Of a stretch of DNA of 64,000 bases, positions 1 to 9,830 are shown piece by piece. Both the position numbers and the translations under genes were made by a program. This DNA comes from Chelonoidis abingdonii (lineage: Eukaryota; Chordata; Testudines; Testudinidae). The notes beneath the pieces were generated by a model, which ran no database searches, was not told the origin of the DNA, and worked only from the letters and a program-made list of their open reading frames with translations. Each line of letters starts with the position of its first letter. The first letter of the stretch is position 1. Where the stretch lies: the NCBI RefSeq assembly GCF_003597395.2, contig NC_133770.1, forward strand, positions 295,282,346 to 295,346,345, written 5' to 3'.

Positions 1-430
1 CATTTTCCTGGGGTTCTTTCCCTCTGCTCCCTGCTGGAGGTGACTTGGAAAATTCCCTTACTTTATGATATAATTTTTTTAACAACAGCACAGGTAATAG
101 GAATTTTTGCGAAGGAGAAACATCACCAGCCATATTCTGATCGATTCACCCCACACTACCTGTGCCATCCCGATACAAATCCTGTGAAGAGAGCAGGAAC
201 TCACCTTGAGCATGAAAATCATTTCTGCTCTTTCTTTTCAACGTCTTAGTCAAATTCTTAAAGCCTCAATTTTCTCTGGACATCTATGATCCCAGTTCCA
301 TGCCCTCCCCACACACACATTGTGAGCAGTTTTTTTCTGAATGTTTCTTAAAGAAAAAAAAATTCACCTAACCGGCCAATGAAAAGATTCAAAAGCTGGA
401 AGCAGATGATTCAACAGGGAAAAGTAATAA
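1..430. other. Unassigned sequence
   Basis: No repeat family or coding signal is recognised. A short A-rich run lies near 350-361. It is AT-rich intergenic sequence as far as I can see. Confidence 0.4.
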
Positions 431-695
431 AGATGGCTTTGTGGTATTGGCACGCAGGACAGCTGGATTCAAGTCCCAGCTCTGCCACACATTTCCTGTA
501 TGATCTTGGCAGAGTCACTCAATGCTTCTGTTTCCCACCTGTGAAGTGGAGATAACAACGCTTCCTTTGTCTGTCCTCTCTAGTTAGATTGTAAATTCTT
601 CAGAACAGTGACCGAGTCTTACTTTGTAGAACACCTACCACAGTGGGGCTCTTGTCTTGTCTGAGACCTCCGGGTGGTACTATAATATAAATAGT
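431..695 (+). repeat. MIR/CORE-like SINE with 3' tail
   Basis: The copy reads like an old tRNA-derived SINE. A degenerate B-box-like segment (GGATTCAAGTCCC) is followed by the run 'agctctgccac', a CACTCAATG segment, a TTTCCCACCTGTGAAGTGGAG segment typical of MIR-like cores, and a tail resembling 'cagaacagtgaccg...tttgtagaacacctaccacagtgggg' that ends in an A/T-rich track. The same tail recurs at least eight times in this window. The exact subfamily is not determined. Confidence 0.6.
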
Positions 696-879
696 GATAA
701 GATAACAACACTAACCACCTTAGCAGGTTCAAGAAGAGTAAACAAAGGAAAGGATATTGGCTTGGATGGCAAGAGTAGCTCAGGGTAAACATGGTTTCAG
801 ATGAGAGTCTGTTGATTATTGTTTGCTTGGATGGAGCCGGTCGCCAGATTCCTAGCCACCACTTCTCCATCCTCTAGAT

Positions 880-1192
880 CAGCGATTCTCAATCAGGGGT
901 CCACAAGCAGGTTTCAGGGGCTGCGCCAACATGAACCAGAGAGCAGGGCTGGTTTAGAGTCACTGGGGCCCAGGGAAGAAAGCCGAAGCCCAAGCAACTT
1001 ATCTTCACAGGGACCCCTGTGGAGGGCCATGGGCAAGTGCCCTGCCTGCTACTCCCTAATGCCAGCTCTGGATTTTCATCTGCTGGATATGCAGAAAAAC
1101 AGTTGTTGTGGCACAGGTGGATCATGGAGTTTTTATAGCATGGGGGGGTGGGGAGCGGAGAGACTGAGAAAGAAAAAGGTTGAGAGCCCCTG
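880..1192. mobile_element. hAT-type non-autonomous DNA transposon 1
   Basis: The left end reads CAGCGATTCTCAATC and the right end GGTTGAGAGCCCCTG, an imperfect terminal inverted repeat of the 'CAGTGGTTCTCAA' class. It is flanked by near-identical 8 bp sequences, CTCTAGAT (872-879) and CCCTAGAT (1193-1200), 7 of 8 matching and close to the TCTAGA target preference of many hAT elements. Part of the interior is the reverse complement of sequence in the next element (1310-1380). No transposase frame is present. Confidence 0.75.
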
Positions 1193-1200
1193 CCCTAGAT

Positions 1201-1598
1201 CAGTGGTTCTCAACCTTTTCAGACTACCGTACCCTTTTCAGGAGTCGGATTTGGTTTGTGTACCCCCAAGTTACATCTCACTTAAAAACTCAGGCTTCTG
1301 CTTCAGCTCCAGGGTGTGGGGCTCAGGCTTCGGCTTTCTGCCCTGGGCCCCAGTGAGTCTAACCCTGGCCCTGGAGACCCCATTAAAACAAACTTGCCCA
1401 CAGTTTGAGAACCGCTGATCTAGCATATGGAACAGTAGAGACAAGTCATTGTATGAATTTTTAGCATGTGCAGACTTCGCTAGTGCTTTTTATGCAGCCT
1501 GTTGTAAAACTAGGCAAATATCTAGATGGGTTGAGATACCCCCTGTAAGACCTCCTCATACCACCACAGGGACACATACCCCAGGTTGAGAAGCCCTC
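1201..1598. mobile_element. hAT-type element 2 with a further hAT fragment inside
   Basis: The left end is CAGTGGTTCTCAACC directly after the duplication of element 1. The right end is GGTTGAGAAGCCCTC followed by TTCTAGGT. Between about 1302 and 1417 sits a fragment of another hAT type, ending GTTTGAGAACCGCTG then ATCTAGCA. The flanking element resumes after about 1425. The outer duplication is weak (CCCTAGAT against TTCTAGGT, 5 of 8, all differences transitions). Confidence 0.6.
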
Positions 1599-1606
1599 TT
1601 CTAGGT

Positions 1607-2600
1607 CACATTGGCAGGGTGCTGGGTATTGCCTTTGTCTGGGGCATTGAACTAGGAGCAATTTTCGCTTTCCTGTATCAACCGTAGTTCGTGCCCCTCT
1701 CCCTTTCTTTCCCCATCTGATTAGATCAGAACTTATCTTCTAGTTCACAGAGACCTCACCTCAGCCGTCCATTCTTGTGTCACTTCCAGGCCCAAAGAGG
1801 TTCAGCCATTTACACAAATACACAGCAGCGCTGTGTCAGAGCCGAAAACAGTGCCCAGGTCTCCAGATGTCCTCCAGTGTTATTCTTTGGCCTTGAGAGC
1901 CTCCCTGAGACACCTGTTCTTACCCTCAGGTACAGCTTCCCGTACACAAATAATTGACCTTCAAGAACACCGTCATTTATTAGCTAGCATGTCCCGGAGC
2001 TCCCTTTAGAAGATCAAAATTCTGCAAGGCGTTTGTTTGGCTGTTTTCCCACAATTCAAAGCATTTAATATCTAGTGCAATCTTAAATAATTCATTAGCA
2101 ACTCAATCTGCCTAGGACCTCTGTTGAAAATGCTGATAAATGAGGTTAAATGGGATTCCTGCTGTTTTCTTGTGCAGTTGTTGGTTTAAACTATGACAAA
2201 TATATGGCTTACCAGTGATGCAAATACCAGGAAGGAACGAATGCCATTTTTGTCAATGAAATAAATGCGACGCTTTTTCCTCTTTAAAAAAATAAAGATG
2301 ACTCCTCCCTACTTCACCCTGGGTGCTTCTAAAAGTCAGGGCTCCACTGAGTTGTACCCAATGAATTTGAACTAGGGATTCATCTCTAAAGGCTATGCTG
2401 GAAGGAGCAGCTCAATGGCTTCTAATGCTCAGCATTGGCTCGTGCTGACCTGCTGTGATAACCAGTGTATAGTGAATATGTGGTGTTGTGTCCGTGTGGT
2501 GGCTAATGAATGGAAGTTATTTGGTATCCACTATGCAAAACAGGTCCACTTCCTAGTTCCCAGCCACCCACCACACACCACGATCACCATCACAACTGGA
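1607..2600. other. Unassigned, partly AT-rich sequence
   Basis: No repeat is recognised. Positions 1990-2250 carry several homeobox-type TTAAT/ATTA words and low apparent decay, so a conserved regulatory element is possible, but nothing here proves it. Confidence 0.3.
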
Positions 2601-2680
2601 GCTTAGTCTTTTAGATGGTCAGCTCTTTCAGGCCCTGTGCTGTCATTCACCACGTTTGTACAGTGCCTCTCTGTGACACT
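2600..2680 (+). repeat. SINE 3' tail fragment
   Basis: The run 'gtcagctctttcaggccctgtgctgtc...tttgtacagtgcct' matches the recurring SINE tail of this window. No head is visible. Confidence 0.45.
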
Positions 2681-2892
2681 TTCTGGGGTACCCCGGGTTA
2701 TGAGGTACCCTGCAAACACCCACCCTTAGCTTGAGGGAGCCTGGTCTGCACTTTCTGTGGCTCAGTTCTCAACCTTACCAGACTCTGGCAACACTACCAT
2801 GCCCCTCCAGGCCTAAGCACCCCCTGCACTCTCTTTGCAGGTTAAAGATACGCACACTCCAGCCCCCGAGCCCTCCAAGCGTCTCCCTGGAG

Positions 2893-3012
2893 TAGGGTGA
2901 CCAGATGTCCTGATTTTATAGGTACAGTCCCGATTTTTGGGTCTTTCTTATATAGGCTCCTATTACCCCCCACCCCATCCCGATTTTTCACATTTGCTGT
3001 CTTGTCACCCTA
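2893..3012. mobile_element. 120 bp MITE with TAGGGTGACC termini
   Basis: Left end TAGGGTGACCAGAT and right end CTTGTCACCCTA are inverted repeats. The flanks are CCCTGGAG (2885-2892) and CCCTGCAG (3013-3020), 7 of 8 identical, consistent with an 8 bp target-site duplication and therefore hAT-like movement. There is no coding capacity. Superfamily assignment rests on the duplication length only. Confidence 0.75.
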
Positions 3013-3129
3013 CCCTGCAGCATCCAAACCATGTGCCTCTGGACAACCACAGAATTCACAGATCTGTTGCTCCCAAAGGAAAAGTGCACCCCAGCTTACC
3101 AGTTACACCCAGAATCACCGCTCCACTCA

Positions 3130-3740
3130 ACACACAGCTCAATACCAGAGCCAGGGGGTCAAGCCGGAGTCTGCAGTCAGAGGCCAGAGCCAAAGGTCAA
3201 AACTGGAGGTCAGAAACTGGAGTGAGCAGGGGATCAGGCAAGGAAGGGCTAAAGGCAGGGATGGAACAGACAGGGCCGGCTCCAGGGTTTTTCCCGCCCC
3301 AAGCAGCAGAGAAAAAAAAAAAGCTGCGATCGGAGGCACTTCGGCGACAGCTCCACCGCGCCTCTTTCTTCTTTGGCGGTACTTCGGCGTCAGGTCCTTC
3401 CCTCCGAGAGGGACCAAGGGATCCGCCGCCGAAGAGCCGGACATGCCGCCCCTTCCCTTTGGCCACCCCAAGCAGCTGCTTGCTGCTCTGGTGCCTGGAG
3501 CTGGCCCTGGGGACAGAGGCAAGACTGGGAGCAAAGCAGGAGTTGCAGGAACCAGGTAACACAGGAGCAGGCACAGTGATGGGCATGAGCATTGAGATGC
3601 CAGGAAGCCACTGCTGTTACTGGCTTAAGAGCCAGCCTGCTGGCCTCTACAGCCAGTCAGGTTGCATGGCTAATCAGGCAGCTGCTGTAGCAATGAGGCT
3701 GCTTGGAGACTAGCTCTGCTGTGGGCCCTGATTCCTGACA
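3130..3740 (+). repeat. LTR-like purine-rich repeat split by a hAT
   Basis: Degenerate units such as 'gccagagccaaaggtcaaaactgg' run up to 3271 and resume after 3517 with 'ggcaagactgggagcaaagc'. A similar pyrimidine-rich stretch in the opposite sense lies at 13540-13850. I infer an LTR or LTR-derived repeat, but its termini are not defined. Confidence 0.35.
3272..3509. mobile_element. hAT-type non-autonomous element (238 bp)
   Basis: Termini CAGGGCCGGCTCCAGG and CCTGGAGCTGGCCCTG form an inverted repeat. Flanks GGAACAGA (3264-3271) and GGGACAGA (3510-3517) match at 7 of 8 positions. The GC-rich interior and an A run at 3310-3320 produce long spurious reading frames on both strands. No transposase is encoded. 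Confidence 0.85.
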
Positions 3741-3914
3741 CTTCCCACCCTGTTCCTGACCTGTCAGATAAAAAGTTTTGGCCTACTTCTATGGCATCTT
3801 CCACCAGCACCAACAGCGAATGGTTGAAACCCCCTCTCCCAGCTGTGACTAGAAAGGTATTAACAGAGATGTATGTTTTATACTCAAATTACACTTCAGA
3901 TCATCCAGACTTCA

Positions 3915-4361
3915 TTGTGGCAGGACGATGAGTCACAGGCACGGCACCTCCTGCTGGTCATCCTGGGAATTAGCTCTTCCAGCCCGTAGCGCCCTCTGCA
4001 GGCCGGTGTCTCACCTGCCACTGGCCCTCATGTCCCTCCCAGATCTCGGTGCCCTTTATTTCAGTGTTCTGCCCCCCATGGTAACCCACAATCTGGGTCT
4101 CCCCACCCCAGGGAACACCCAACCCTTTATCCCCACCTTGCCTCAGTGGCTACTGCCAGTCACCATCTAGCCCCCACTCCCTGGGGCAGACTGCAGTCTG
4201 TAAATCACTCATCATCAGCAAAGGGGGTTGGACCAGCTGCCTCTGCATATCTGTGGGCTGCCTATCTGTGGGCTGTCCCTCTGCAGCCCTAGTACCTATA
4301 TGGCCCTTTTTTTACAGGACCTGCAGCCTGGGGGTTTTCCTGGCTGGAGCTCCCCAGCTCC
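3915..4361 (-). mobile_element. Old LTR, first half (split by Gmr1-like insertion)
   Basis: This GC-rich segment reads up to 'gagctccccagctcc' and its continuation appears after the inserted element as 'gctccctctgcccttcc' at 9603. Together the halves make about 675 bp that end (forward sense) at 'ccaccctgctaca' (9830), so read in reverse the repeat begins TGTAGCAGGGTGG, with the TG expected of an LTR. Assignment to an LTR is by layout and TG terminus; the family is not named. Confidence 0.6.
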
Positions 4362-4470
4362 TGTCATAAATAGATAGCTAAGGGTTAATGTTTCTTTTAC
4401 CTGTAAAGGGTTAACAAAGGGAACCAAACACCTGACCAGAGGACCAATCAGGAAACTGGATTTTTCAAAG
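4362..4470 (+). repeat. LTR positions 1-109 of the Gmr1-like element
   Basis: This is nearly identical to the start of the second copy at 24264-24372, from TGTCATAA to GATTTTTCAAAG. The LTR continues, reverse-complemented, from 9080 downward, so the break falls exactly between LTR bases 109 and 110. Confidence 0.85.
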
Positions 4471-5800
4471 TCAGAGTGCACAGGCTCCTGGATTTGTTGC
4501 CGGCTGCAGACTGTTCCAGTGGTGTGGTTGAGAGGTCAACCTCTTCCATGCCACCGTCTTTTTTTCCCGTCGTAGTAGACACCGTCAGGCCACTCAGCGT
4601 CACTCTCCCCTGGACTGTAACTTGACAAACCTGTAAGTCCTTGGAATAAAAGGGCTTGAGAGATTAACATGGTACACTTGGTTTAGTGAGAATTGGGAAA
4701 GGCTATGAGGTAGTTACAGCTCCCAGGCGCTCTTGACCGTGAAAGGCCCCTTCCCATGATGCCCTCCATCTTATGGCCTGTTGCGCCTTCAAAACCATAC
4801 CTGTCTCCTCTCTTGAAGGAACGGTCTCTGGTATGTTTATCATACCAGGCCCTTTCCGCTTTTCTGAAGTATCCTTTAGGTTTCTCTAGCAAGGGCTAAA
4901 GATGTTGGAGGGTGCTTTTGTAGGTGTGCTTACAAAGTCCAGAATTTAGGTTCCTGGAGAGGGTGATAACCCCTCCCATTGTTGCTTCACCAACTGTAAT
5001 CGCCCTTAACCTCGTGGCCATACACAAGTTCAAATGGTGAAACCCTAAACTGGGATGTGGTACAGCCCTGTAAGCAAAGAGCAACTGCTGGCAACACTAG
5101 TTCCCAGTCATTGGAGTATTAATTCACCAAGATTCACAGGATCATGGCCCCCAAGTTCCATTAAACCTTTCCACTAGGCAATTGGTTTGATGGTGGTAAC
5201 GGGTGGCAACCAAAGTGATTCCACCCATGAGTTCCCAGAAAGTTTCACAGGTCTTTCATGGTGCCCTGCAGGAAATTGATCCTTAATCCGTAGGATATCG
5301 GAGGGCGAACCTACTCTCTGGCAAAAAATGTCTGTTAGGGCCTGCACACTGTCTATGTAGCCCTGGGATTGCCTAAGAGGTACTGCTCCGGCCATCGGGT
5401 GTGCAAAGTCCACGAAAGTCAGTACGTACTGCTTTCCATCTGGGCGCGCTTTCTGGGGAAAGGACCTAAGTAAATCACAGCTCTCGCTGAAATGGGACCA
5501 TCAATTATGGGGAGTGCTGGAGAGGGGCCTTGACCAGATCTTGGGGCTTTCCCACTCTTTGGCACACCTACACAAGACGGACAACTGGGGCAACTACTTA
5601 TCTCTGCCCATTCCCCTCCCAGTGGAAGGACTTCCCCAATCTGTCTTTGGTTCTGTTCACCCCAGCATGGCCACTGGGTTGATCTATGGCTAAGTTATAA
5701 GAGCTTCCCCCTAGGATCACTTAGTTTTTGGAACCTCTGGACCAACCGTTTTTGGTGGTGCATTCTTCCTGAGTGTCCTACCAGAAAAGATATTTTCCTT
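4471..5800 (-). pseudogene. Decayed Gmr1-like integrase and downstream linker
   Basis: Minus-strand fragments appear in integrase order. A zinc-binding-like stretch (SGHAGVNRTKDRLGKSFHW) lies near 5600-5680. The core follows at about 5174-5450 (LTFVDFAHPMAGAVPL, then IDSVQALTDIFCQRVGSPSD). 'LLFAYRAVPHPSLGF' lies near 5040-5090, and 'WYDKHTRDRSFKRGDR' near 4790-4850 resembles the usual C-terminal region of Ty3/Gypsy integrases. Stops and frameshifts separate the pieces, and the expected catalytic aspartates are not all kept (GSPSDILRIKDQF where D-Q-G is usual). Below 4680 the frame continues with a linker that in this class leads to reverse transcriptase, but it ends at the inversion break 4471. 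Confidence 0.75.
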
Positions 5801-6665
5801 GTATAAAAAGTCCTGGTTCTATAACAAACCGTGATCGGTTAGAAAAGCTGAGAGCGGTGGGTTGCTCCGTGCCGCCACCAAGCTTTCTGAAGAGGTGTCA
5901 TCTGCTTCCTGCTCAGTCTGGAACTTGTTCCCTTGAGGCTGGGGATACCAGTTCTTCCACCAGACCTGGATCTGGGCTTGGTCTCTCTGGAACCGATGGA
6001 GTGAGATGGGGTTGTTTCCGTTGTGGTGAACCGCTCTCCGCTGGTGCACCTGGGGATATTTCAGGCTTTGGCTGAGCTCTCTCGGTATGGTCGTGTCTGT
6101 TGCATTCTGCAAGTTCAGGCTCGCTGGCCCCTCTGGCTTGTGGGTGTGAAGATTGGTGGTTGCAATTGCTGGTGCTGGTGCTGGTTGCTGTGCCAGTTCC
6201 GGGCCTGGGACTGGAGGTGCTGTGGCTGGTTCAGCGTTGGGATATGGGATCCAGATCACTACCACAACTGTCTGGTCTCTGGTAAAACAGATGGTTCCCT
6301 GTGGACGGCTCAGGAACAGGAAGTGGTCGTGGCAAGCTTATGCCTGGCGTTGGGCTGTGTGTAACCTATTCTGACTCTCTTGGCCCGACCCGCTTCAACC
6401 TTGGTTGGCCAAGTCTTCCCCCAGTAGCATGGGGACGGAATAATTGTCATAAGACAGCAAAAGTCCACATTCCTGACCAGCCTTGTACTGGACAGTTGCA
6501 TTCAGCTGTACAGCAAGTCCACAGCTTGCTTGAGACATGAAGGGGTAAATGGTCCACCTTGTTTGGCTTTGGGTTGCTGAGTTTTGGATCCACAAAGGAT
6601 TGGTGGATACTGACCACTTGACCTCCCATGTCTATACCACGCCTGGGTAATTCCTTCTTCTTCAC
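5801..6665 (-). pseudogene. Decayed Gmr1-like protease and linker
   Basis: On the minus strand, a segment near 6395-6560 ends in 'SYDNYSVPMLLGEDLA', resembling the C-terminal strand of a retrotransposon aspartic protease. The catalytic DTG/DSG triad is not clearly visible. It is followed (6265 to 5819) by a Pro/Ala/Gln-rich linker of about 150 codons, open in one frame, that leads into the integrase with no reverse transcriptase motifs between them. The assignment of the linker rests on position. Confidence 0.55.
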
Positions 6666-6699
6666 CCACTCTCACATTTCCCTTTGCTCTAAGGGATTT

Positions 6700-7878
6700 G
6701 AGAGGTATTCCGGGCCTGGGGATCTTTGTGTGAGGGTGGTGTTAATGATCTTGCTATCCTTGGGTTGGAGGTCTTTGGGCAGTTGTGCCTTTATAGCCCG
6801 TCCCAGTTTCATTACATATAGTCAACTCCTAGCCAACTGTGTCGATGGCTTGAGCGAAGTGTATCTTGGGTTAGCGACTGGTGAGGAGAAGGATAGAGGA
6901 ATGTTCTGTGGCTATTCTATAGGGTATGTAGGTGGGGGTTTGGGTTGCCCTCTGTTGTAGAGTTTATTGTCAGTGTAGCCCCTGGGTTTTTCATTCCCCT
7001 TTACAGCAGCTTTTCTTCTTTCTGCCACTTCCATCCATTTGCTCCATCTGCCCACTCGATCGTTGAAGGATATTTTGGGTTTTCCATCATGATTCATCAA
7101 TAGTTATTTGGACGTGTTTATGTCTGCAAGGACACCACCATCCAAGAACTGCCTCTGCCCATTGTATGTAGGGAGGCTGCAGTTCATCAATGGATTTGAA
7201 ACATTGGTTCCTGATCACGATCAAGGCCTGTATAATTCTTTCCAACTAGTAGGCATGTCTTTAGGGAATGACGCATCTGGTTTCCACTTTGAGTTCTGAA
7301 AACGCCGACAGGCATGACCCGGGGTTATGCCCATTCGTATCTGGCCTTGGTTTGAACAGCTATAATCGTTCATTTTGGTCCTTTGGCATTTCAGCCGCCA
7401 CTTCTGCTAAGGGTCCACTGAGGGTGTGACCCTCAGCTCTAGCATGTACTGGTCTTTCGGGGATGCTGTATACCCAGTGCAGGCTCTTTCAAAATTTTCT
7501 AAGAGAGTCTCAGTGTCAACCCTGCCTTGTAGTTTGGGAAATTTCTTGTGCGGTGGAAGAAGTATTCGGCGAAGGGTTAAGGATTGGCTGGAGCAATTTT
7601 GCCTAGCCTGCGCTAACTCCAGTTCATGCTTTCTTTTGTTTGTCCTACTCTACCACTTTTCTTTGTTGTTTTTCATTTCTTCGTCGGTAGGCCACCTCTT
7701 CTTCTTGTAGTTTTCTTTCGTGAGCGGCATTTTTGGCTTCTTGATCTCTCTTTATGGGCTGCCTTATTGGCTTCTTGTTCGGCCTTAAATCTGTCTCATC
7801 GTCTCCCTATGTTCATTTTCATTTCTATGGCTTGTAGCAGTGCTGCGTTCCCTTTTTCAGGCTTTCCTTGGAACTCAT
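6700..7878 (-). pseudogene. Decayed Gmr1-like gag
   Basis: An ATG at 7878 (minus) opens a short frame beginning MSSKESLKKG, soon broken by a stop. Downstream frames are rich in Glu, Lys, Arg and Gln (7450-7830), then comes a segment 'FNDRVGRWSKWMEVAERRKAA' near 7000-7080. Around 6803-6845 the minus strand reads LYVMKLGRAIKAQLP, which could be a zinc knuckle whose cysteines and histidine have been lost (inference). The second copy at 25595 starts gag in the same position relative to its LTR. Confidence 0.6.
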
Positions 7879-8291
7879 GGGTTCTGTTTTCTTGTGTTGG
7901 GGTGCCCTCTTCGTGGTTATATGTCTGAGCTGCTGGCTCTCTGTTGTCTCCTGGCAAACAGTGCCTAGCAACCGTGTCCTTTTCTTCTTCTGGCTACTTT
8001 GACATGCAAATTAACAAGTCAACCAGTTTATTTACCTTGTGTGTGTTGCTTGGGATACTTGACTCTCATGGGAGTGCTATTGTTTAGAAAAGACCCTTTA
8101 AGAAAGTACACCTTAATAGCTCCTTGCTGAAAATGCAAAGCCAAGCTGAGCAGAAGAGAAACAGAAAAAATTTCTCTCTGGCTCCTTTAAAACCAAACCC
8201 TTTCTCTCTGCTAAAAACCCCTAGCAGGGAAAAAGAAAAATAATATTCCTTACTGGCTTCTGGATTCTTACTTCCCACCGCTAGCCACTCA
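7879..8291 (-). other. Leader between LTR and gag of the Gmr1-like element
   Basis: This non-coding stretch lies between the LTR end (8292) and the gag ATG. It is homologous to 25214-25594 in the second copy. A primer-binding site is expected just below 8291 on the minus strand, but I cannot name the primer tRNA. Confidence 0.6.
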
Positions 8292-9080
8292 TATCATAAG
8301 CCTCTTGCCAAATCTGGACTTAGCGTCCAAAATGTGGGTGCCTAGCATGAACCTCCAAGCTTAATTACCAGCTTGGATCTTATCTCGCTGCCACCAGACA
8401 GGAATTACAGCGCCTGCCTCGCTCTGGTCCCAAACTTTCCCTGAGGGACCCCGAGACCCAGAAGCCTCTGAGTCTTACAGGCAAGGGAAATAACCACTTC
8501 CCTTCCCCTCTCTCTCCCACCCAGACTTTCCTCTCTGGCTAACCTGATAGCATTGATACAATCTCTTTACATCACATACCAAGAAGCATGTCTCCTCTAT
8601 TCCACACAGAGACAAACCCCAAATACAAGGAAACAGAAAAGATTTTATCTCTCCCCCCTCCTCCCACCACTTCCAATGGTGCTGCAGAGTTTCACCCTCC
8701 GTAGATCTAACACAAGAGAATTCCCTCGCTTTCGTTCCTTAGCCACCCAGAGAGAAAAACTCAAACAAGTCTTAAAAGAAAACTTTGTATAAAGAAGAAA
8801 GAAAAGACATAAGAATGTAATCTCTGCATCAAGTGACAATACAGGGCTATTCTCTATAAGAAAAATATGAATAAACAGTCTGATTCAAAAGATATCCAAT
8901 TTGAAACATTCCAGCAAGCTACACACAATGTAATACAACCAAAACAGCAAAAAAGCCTATATTGTTTTTTCTACCTGTACTTACAATTTGGAAACAGAAG
9001 ATTAGAAGATAGAAAGAACCTTCTCAATAGCTGAGAGACAGACAAAAACACTCAGACCCCAAAAAATTCCTCCGTCGGAG
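8292..9080 (-). repeat. LTR positions 110 to end of the Gmr1-like element (inverted)
   Basis: Read on the minus strand this aligns with 24373-25213 of the second copy, including the shared segments around 'gcttcttggtatgt' and 'caggttagcca', and it ends CTTATGATA. With 4362-4470 it gives an LTR of about 898 bp. Confidence 0.8.
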
Positions 9081-9376
9081 GATTGGCCGAAAGGTTTGGT
9101 GCTGGGGAAACGTGGGAGTTTCTGTTGAATTCTATCACAGATCATTTCCGGTGATGGCAGCTGGTCCCGCTATTGACCGTGGCTCTGTGGCCTTGAGCTG
9201 CTGTTGGGCCAGAGGCTGTAAGCTGAGGAGGGTCAGGACCCCGATGGGTCAGACAGTGTTACGGGCAGCAGGGAGGGTGAGGGAAGAGCACTGGGGTTTT
9301 GCCCAGGACACCCCCCTGGGGAGGCACTTCTGGAATAACTGGCCTGCAGGATGTTTCCCTCCATTCCCAAGAGTCT
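9081..9376 (+). other. Unassigned internal Gmr1-like sequence before the gap
   Basis: This lies between the inversion break and the N run. One plus frame contains AQDTPLGRHFWNN, faintly like an integrase zinc-binding start, but the match is too weak to rely on. Reverse transcriptase should lie in or after this region and is not visible. Confidence 0.3.
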
Positions 9377-9476
9377 NNNNNNNNNNNNNNNNNNNNNNNN
9401 NNNNNNNNNNNNNNNNNNNNNNNNNNNNNNNNNNNNNNNNNNNNNNNNNNNNNNNNNNNNNNNNNNNNNNNNNNNN
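9377..9476. other. Assembly gap, exactly 100 N
   Basis: A run of 100 N, the usual placeholder for a gap of unknown size. It interrupts the retrotransposon between unassigned internal sequence and RNase H. Confidence 0.98.
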
Positions 9477-9602
9477 CCATTCCTAGTAACCACCGATGCA
9501 TCTGAGCGTGGTATAGGAGCAGTTCTCATGCAGGAAGGACCGGATCAGAACTTCCATCCTGTCGTGTTTCTCAGCAAGAAACTATCTGAGAGGCTTATGA
9601 TA
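9477..9602 (+). pseudogene. RNase H fragment joined to LTR terminus
   Basis: The plus strand encodes FLVTTDASERGIGAVLMQE and then FHPVVFLSKKLSER. The TDAS motif with the following GxGAVLMQ is the start of a Ty3/Gypsy RNase H. After about 38 codons the frame passes straight into the last bases of the LTR (AGGCTTATGATA, 9591-9602). The rest of RNase H and nearly all of the 3' LTR are therefore deleted. Confidence 0.8.
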
Positions 9603-9830
9603 GCTCCCTCTGCCCTTCCCGGGCGCTGCTCCACCTCAATTACCCTTCTCAGCTCCCAGGCAGCCCACTCTTTCTCTCTGAGAAAGCTGGAGAGAGAGTC
9701 TCTGTTAGTGTCTGGCCCTCAGCCCTTTGGCTGCTTTCCCCCAGTCAGACTAGCTTTTCCCCTGCCACAGCCCTCTCCCAGGGCTGTTTTAAGCCCTTCA
9801 GGGCAGGAGCGGGGTGGCCACCCTGCTACA
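9603..9830 (-). mobile_element. Old LTR, second half
   Basis: This continues the repeat broken at 4361 and repeats GCTCC at its start as the target-site duplication. Read in reverse it begins TGTAGCAGGGTGG at 9830. Confidence 0.6.

Larger units (their letters stand above)
4362..9602 (+). mobile_element. Gmr1-like Ty3/Gypsy retrotransposon, internally inverted
   Basis: The insertion starts TGTCATAA and ends TTATGATA, imperfect terminal inverted repeats, and is flanked by 5 bp GCTCC at 4357-4361 and 9603-9607. Its first 109 bp are the plus-sense start of the LTR. From 4471 to 9080 everything reads on the minus strand: LTR remainder, leader, gag, protease and integrase. RNase H at 9477-9590 is plus again and joins directly to the last bases of the LTR. 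Protease is followed by integrase with no reverse transcriptase between, the gene order known for Gmr1-type elements. All frames are decayed. A 100 N gap lies inside. Confidence 0.8.

Noticed and set aside
819..1418. 199-codon open frame
   Set aside because: It runs across two hAT-type elements and their target duplications; the matching frame on the other strand comes from the inverted relative. Not a gene.
3340..3460. CpG island / promoter
   Set aside because: The CpG-rich patch is the interior of a hAT element with proven borders, with no gene nearby.
2937..3713. 258-codon open frame, longest in the window
   Set aside because: It crosses a MITE end, an LTR-like repeat and a whole hAT element with its duplications. 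GC-rich sequence keeps several frames open at once on both strands.
4362..9602. Infectious-type endogenous retrovirus with envelope
   Set aside because: The recognised pieces are gag, protease, integrase and RNase H of a Ty3/Gypsy class; no envelope-like frame is present.
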